Shown here one piece after another: positions 62,701 through 64,000 of a DNA stretch of 64,000 nt (its first letter is position 1; each line of letters opens with the position of its first letter). The position numbers were made by a program, and so were the translations under genes. This DNA is from Chitinophagaceae bacterium (GTDB taxonomy: Bacteria; Bacteroidota; Bacteroidia; Chitinophagales; Chitinophagaceae). Location: assembly GCA_017307755.1 (NCBI GenBank), contig JAFKGQ010000007.1:248001-312000 (forward strand), given 5' to 3'. The notes below the pieces were generated by a model. It saw only the letters and a list, made by a program, of their open reading frames with translations. It had not been told where the DNA came from and made no database searches.

Positions 62701-63266
62701 ATCTGGGTACCTACTCTTATCTCTGTGGTTTCAAACCCGATAAAGGAAATAACCAAAACTGAATTGGGCTCGGCATTGATAGAGAAACTACCGTCAGCGT
62801 CTGTCTTCGTGCCGATGTTGCTACCCTTCATCAGTACAGTAGCTCCCTCCAGCGGCTGCCCGCTGTCATTTATTACCTTTCCTCTGACTGGAGGATGAGG
62901 AAGATCTTCGTTCGTGAAGGATTTCGGCGCTTCAGGATTTTTTTTCTTTTCCCGCTCACTGATAATGATAAAATTACCTTTACCCGAATACGTTAAAGGA
63001 GTATTCTCAAAACAAGCGTCCAGGGCTTCGGTAAGAGATACGCCTTTAACCCTTACGGAGATTTTACCTGCGAGTTCCAGTGTTTTCAGGTTGTATAAAA
63101 ATTCGCAACCTGTTTGTGCTTTAATTTTACCCAGCACCTTTACGAGAGGGGCTTCTTTCTCGGAAAGAGTAACTGTCTGCGCGTCTCCGCGGGCTGCCAC
63201 CTGCGTGGCGAAAAAAGTTAATAAAATGACAGGAGAAAGCAGTAGCTTACAAAGAGCCTTTTTCAT
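59703..63266 (-). CDS. SusC family TonB-linked transporter with STN signalling domain
   Basis: The 1187-residue protein has a signal peptide (about 1-25). An STN domain follows at about 30-105 (LSEKEAPLVKVLGKIKAQTGCEFLY, SLTEALDACFENTPLTYSGKGNFIIIS), then a carboxypeptidase-regulatory-like domain (about 125-210; VRGKVINDSGQPLEGATVLMKG), the junction QIVVVGYGKQKKINLTGSV, plug and barrel. The STN domain normally touches a FecR protein, and FecR is encoded 41 nt upstream, so transport and gene control are linked through an ECF sigma factor that must lie beyond the window. Confidence 0.96.
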   Translation of the reverse strand: MKKALCKLLLSPVILLTFFATQVAARGDAQTVTLSEKEAPLVKVLGKIKAQTGCEFLYNLKTLELAGKISVRVKGVSLTEALDACFENTPLTYSGKGNFIIISEREKKKNPEAPKSFTNEDLPHPPVRGKVINDSGQPLEGATVLMKGSNIGTKTDADGSFSINAEPNSVLVISFIGFETTEIRVGTQMNFSIRLKPAATAGDQIVVVGYGKQKKINLTGSVTTLSADAIENRPVTNLAQSLQGMMPGLNIKSPDGQVNSRPAINIRGIATIGAGSTGNPLILVDGMEADIYSINPQDVDNISVLKDASASSIYGSRAPFGVILITTKKGKTGKTAISYNGNYRILSPVSMPKQMNSYDFALYENAAIVNGGRAAFFGEDRLQRIKDFMEGKIPKNTYNGKQYPMTTTVDPNNPNFWLSGYPGGNDNVDWYAAAFKKTTQSQEHTFSVSGGDGNINYYLSANYMYAPGFLRLTSDNQKRLGGTAKIDARLSKEFQVTYIGRFTESAFEQPMDGSIRDDYWFAGQSWPLLPLYDPNGYLFSSPSKMLASVEGGREKRTGDVMYQQLQTVFEPVKDLKFYGDLNFSLTTAFHHIDRQKLYNHDVSGAPVLYDGNNYVAEDANRATYLNPSVRAEYLKETGGHSFKLLLGFQSETYKYRDLAASRNGIIVPSLPTINTTSGTDNNGKIVAPGASGGYAEWTTVGYFGRLNYSFKNRYLLEANLRYDGTSRFRSDKNMNFFPSVSAGWNIANEAFWSELEKYVSLFKIRGSYGKLGNQNTSSYYPTYSTMNIQTAGGAWLINGMMPNIAAPPDLVSPSLTWEKVRTYNIGVDLGLLKNRLNVSFDKFIRYTDNMIGPAPTLPVILGTAVPRTNNTNLKTYGFELDVSWHDRLANGLGYNARLTISDSRTTILDYPNPTGLIGYHNAGNGYIYYDNYYSGETYGNIWGYTTKGIAKTQKEMDEHLASLPNGGQNAMNYGGQWGAGDIMYKDINGDGKIDAGSNTYKDPGDRSVIGNITPRYSFGINLGASYKGFDCSVFLQGIMKRDYFIQNYYFWGAGHSMWETVVFKEHMDYFRDNPNDPLGVNLNSYYPRPIVHEDWNADHMGNNKFVQTKYLQNAAYIRLKNLTLGYTIPPSYTNKAKINRLRIYLSIDNLWTGTKLSKIFDPETVDHTSGHAYPLPRTCSFGLNVSL

Positions 63267-63307
63267 ACTTTTGCATTGTTTGGATTAAGCTGTTAAGCAG
63301 CAGGGGT

Positions 63308-64000
63308 CTATTTATATGGCTTTACAACGATTTTTTTCTCTTCCAGGGAAAACCTAACAGTTTTGGTCATTTCCAGCAAACTCAATACCTCTGATACGTT
63401 GGCCGAACGAGGCAGGCTTCCGGCAAACAGTTCGTTTTTCACGTCCCCTACATATACAATGTCTACATCATACCAACGGGAAATTTGTTTCATAATGGTC
63501 TCGGTACTGACCCCATCAAAATGAAAATATCCATTTTTCCAGGCCATTACATCCTTCAGATCCACATTGCTTTTTATGTCAATTGCTCCATTCTGATATA
63601 CCTGGGCCTGGTCCCCGGGTTTGATAAGTCTGGCCGTACCATTTCTTGAAACTTTTATACTTCCTTCCAGTAACGTGGTATTTATCGATGCTGCATCAGG
63701 ATAGCTGTTGATATTGAAGTGTGTGCCTAAGACTTCGACTTTTGCGCCGTTGATAGCAACAGTAAAGGGTTTCGACCGGTCGTGAAATACTTCGAAATAT
63801 GCTTCTCCCGTAATCTCAACTTCCCTTTCCTTACCCACAAATGCTACAGGATAGCGAAGAGAGCTCTCATTATTCAGCCAAACTTTCGTTCCATCTGAAA
63901 GGGTAAGCGTAACCACCGTACTTCCCCTTGGGTTAAACAATGTATTATAAACGGTCTCTGAGGAATTGCCCTTGTAAGCGATCTGTCCGTCCGACAGCTT
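63308..64000 (-). CDS. FecR family anti-sigma factor, partial
   Basis: The 5' end is beyond the right edge; 230 codons are visible and no true start is present. The FecR core is clear (GSTVVTLTLSDGTKVWLNNESSLRYPVAFVGKEREVEITGEAYFEVFHD, FTVAINGAKVEVLGTHFNINSY, TTLLEGSIKV). A C-terminal DUF4974 domain follows (VMAWKNGYFHFDGVSTETIMKQISRWYDVDIVY). It is a periplasmic sensor that receives the signal from the STN domain of the next SusC and frees an ECF sigma factor. The sigma gene should be just upstream. Confidence 0.95.
   Translation of the reverse strand, partial: KLSDGQIAYKGNSSETVYNTLFNPRGSTVVTLTLSDGTKVWLNNESSLRYPVAFVGKEREVEITGEAYFEVFHDRSKPFTVAINGAKVEVLGTHFNINSYPDAASINTTLLEGSIKVSRNGTARLIKPGDQAQVYQNGAIDIKSNVDLKDVMAWKNGYFHFDGVSTETIMKQISRWYDVDIVYVGDVKNELFAGSLPRSANVSEVLSLLEMTKTVRFSLEEKKIVVKPYK

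Noticed and set aside
1..64000. tRNA, rRNA, CRISPR array, insertion sequence, prophage or defence system
   Set aside because: I looked for repeats with regular spacers, transposase or integrase motifs and RNA gene hallmarks, and found none.

Overview
The window is Bacteroidota chromosome, most likely family Chitinophagaceae (Chitinophaga-like). The evidence is three SusC/SusD pairs, a FecR anti-sigma factor next to a SusC with an STN domain, type IX secretion C-terminal domains, LytS/LytTR and Y_Y_Y-type regulators, a bestrophin channel, and Bacteroidota promoters of the TAnnTTTG type. Genes are packed tightly and no gene-free stretch exceeds 300 bases. I see no tRNA, rRNA, CRISPR array, transposase or phage gene.

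Layout. (1) 1-5349, minus: SusC, SusD and an IPT/TIG surface lipoprotein cut by the left edge; its glycan is unknown. (2) 5473-9492, plus: bestrophin, a Crp/Fnr regulator, two pirins and an OsmC/4Fe-4S fusion, which looks like a redox or electrophile stress cluster. (3) 9489-15758: a TonB-dependent receptor without SusD, divergent from a LytS kinase/LytTR regulator pair, then a secreted LamG-like protein. (4) 15994-23295: single metabolic and stress genes, including DUF1624, a VOC protein, DUF6454, DUF2306, an M23-like protein lacking its zinc ligands, a deaminase, an NTF2-like protein, a rhodanese-like protein, and an ArsR/AHSA1 pair preceded by two operator-like palindromes. (5) 23296-31995: a complete small polysaccharide locus with a membrane-bound Y_Y_Y/LuxR regulator, four GATGTAGTC repeats, SusC, SusD and a GH16 enzyme, followed by an AraC regulator whose start codon lies in a hairpin. 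(6) 32881-35075, minus: an AhpD-like gene, an ECF42-type sigma factor and its YciI partner. Two near-identical promoter-like elements lie in front of the AhpD gene and the YciI-sigma operon. (7) 35132-43501: lipoproteins, ACT and START proteins, then a second Crp/Fnr gene divergent from a methyltransferase-SulP-small protein operon with a 22-bp palindrome between them, and a second LytS/LytTR pair. (8) 43506-49615: DUF2461, an NfeD/stomatin pair, a YncE/phosphoesterase fusion and a rhomboid protease. (9) 49630-64000, minus: a large polysaccharide locus (FecR, STN-SusC, SusD, an (alpha/alpha)6 hydrolase, a multidomain GH16 and a GH27-GH43 fusion) cut by the right edge.

How the parts work together. 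Loci 1, 5 and 9 are outer-membrane glycan capture and import systems. Locus 5 appears to be controlled by a one-component regulator binding repeats in front of SusC. Locus 9 appears to be controlled by FecR signalling through the STN domain. The GH16, GH27 and GH43 content of locus 9 fits a beta-1,3-linked galactan or arabinogalactan with alpha-galactose or beta-L-arabinopyranose ends; this is inference. The non-PUL regulators (two Crp/Fnr, ArsR, ECF42, AraC) mostly sit beside their probable targets, and for several of them candidate DNA sites are visible.
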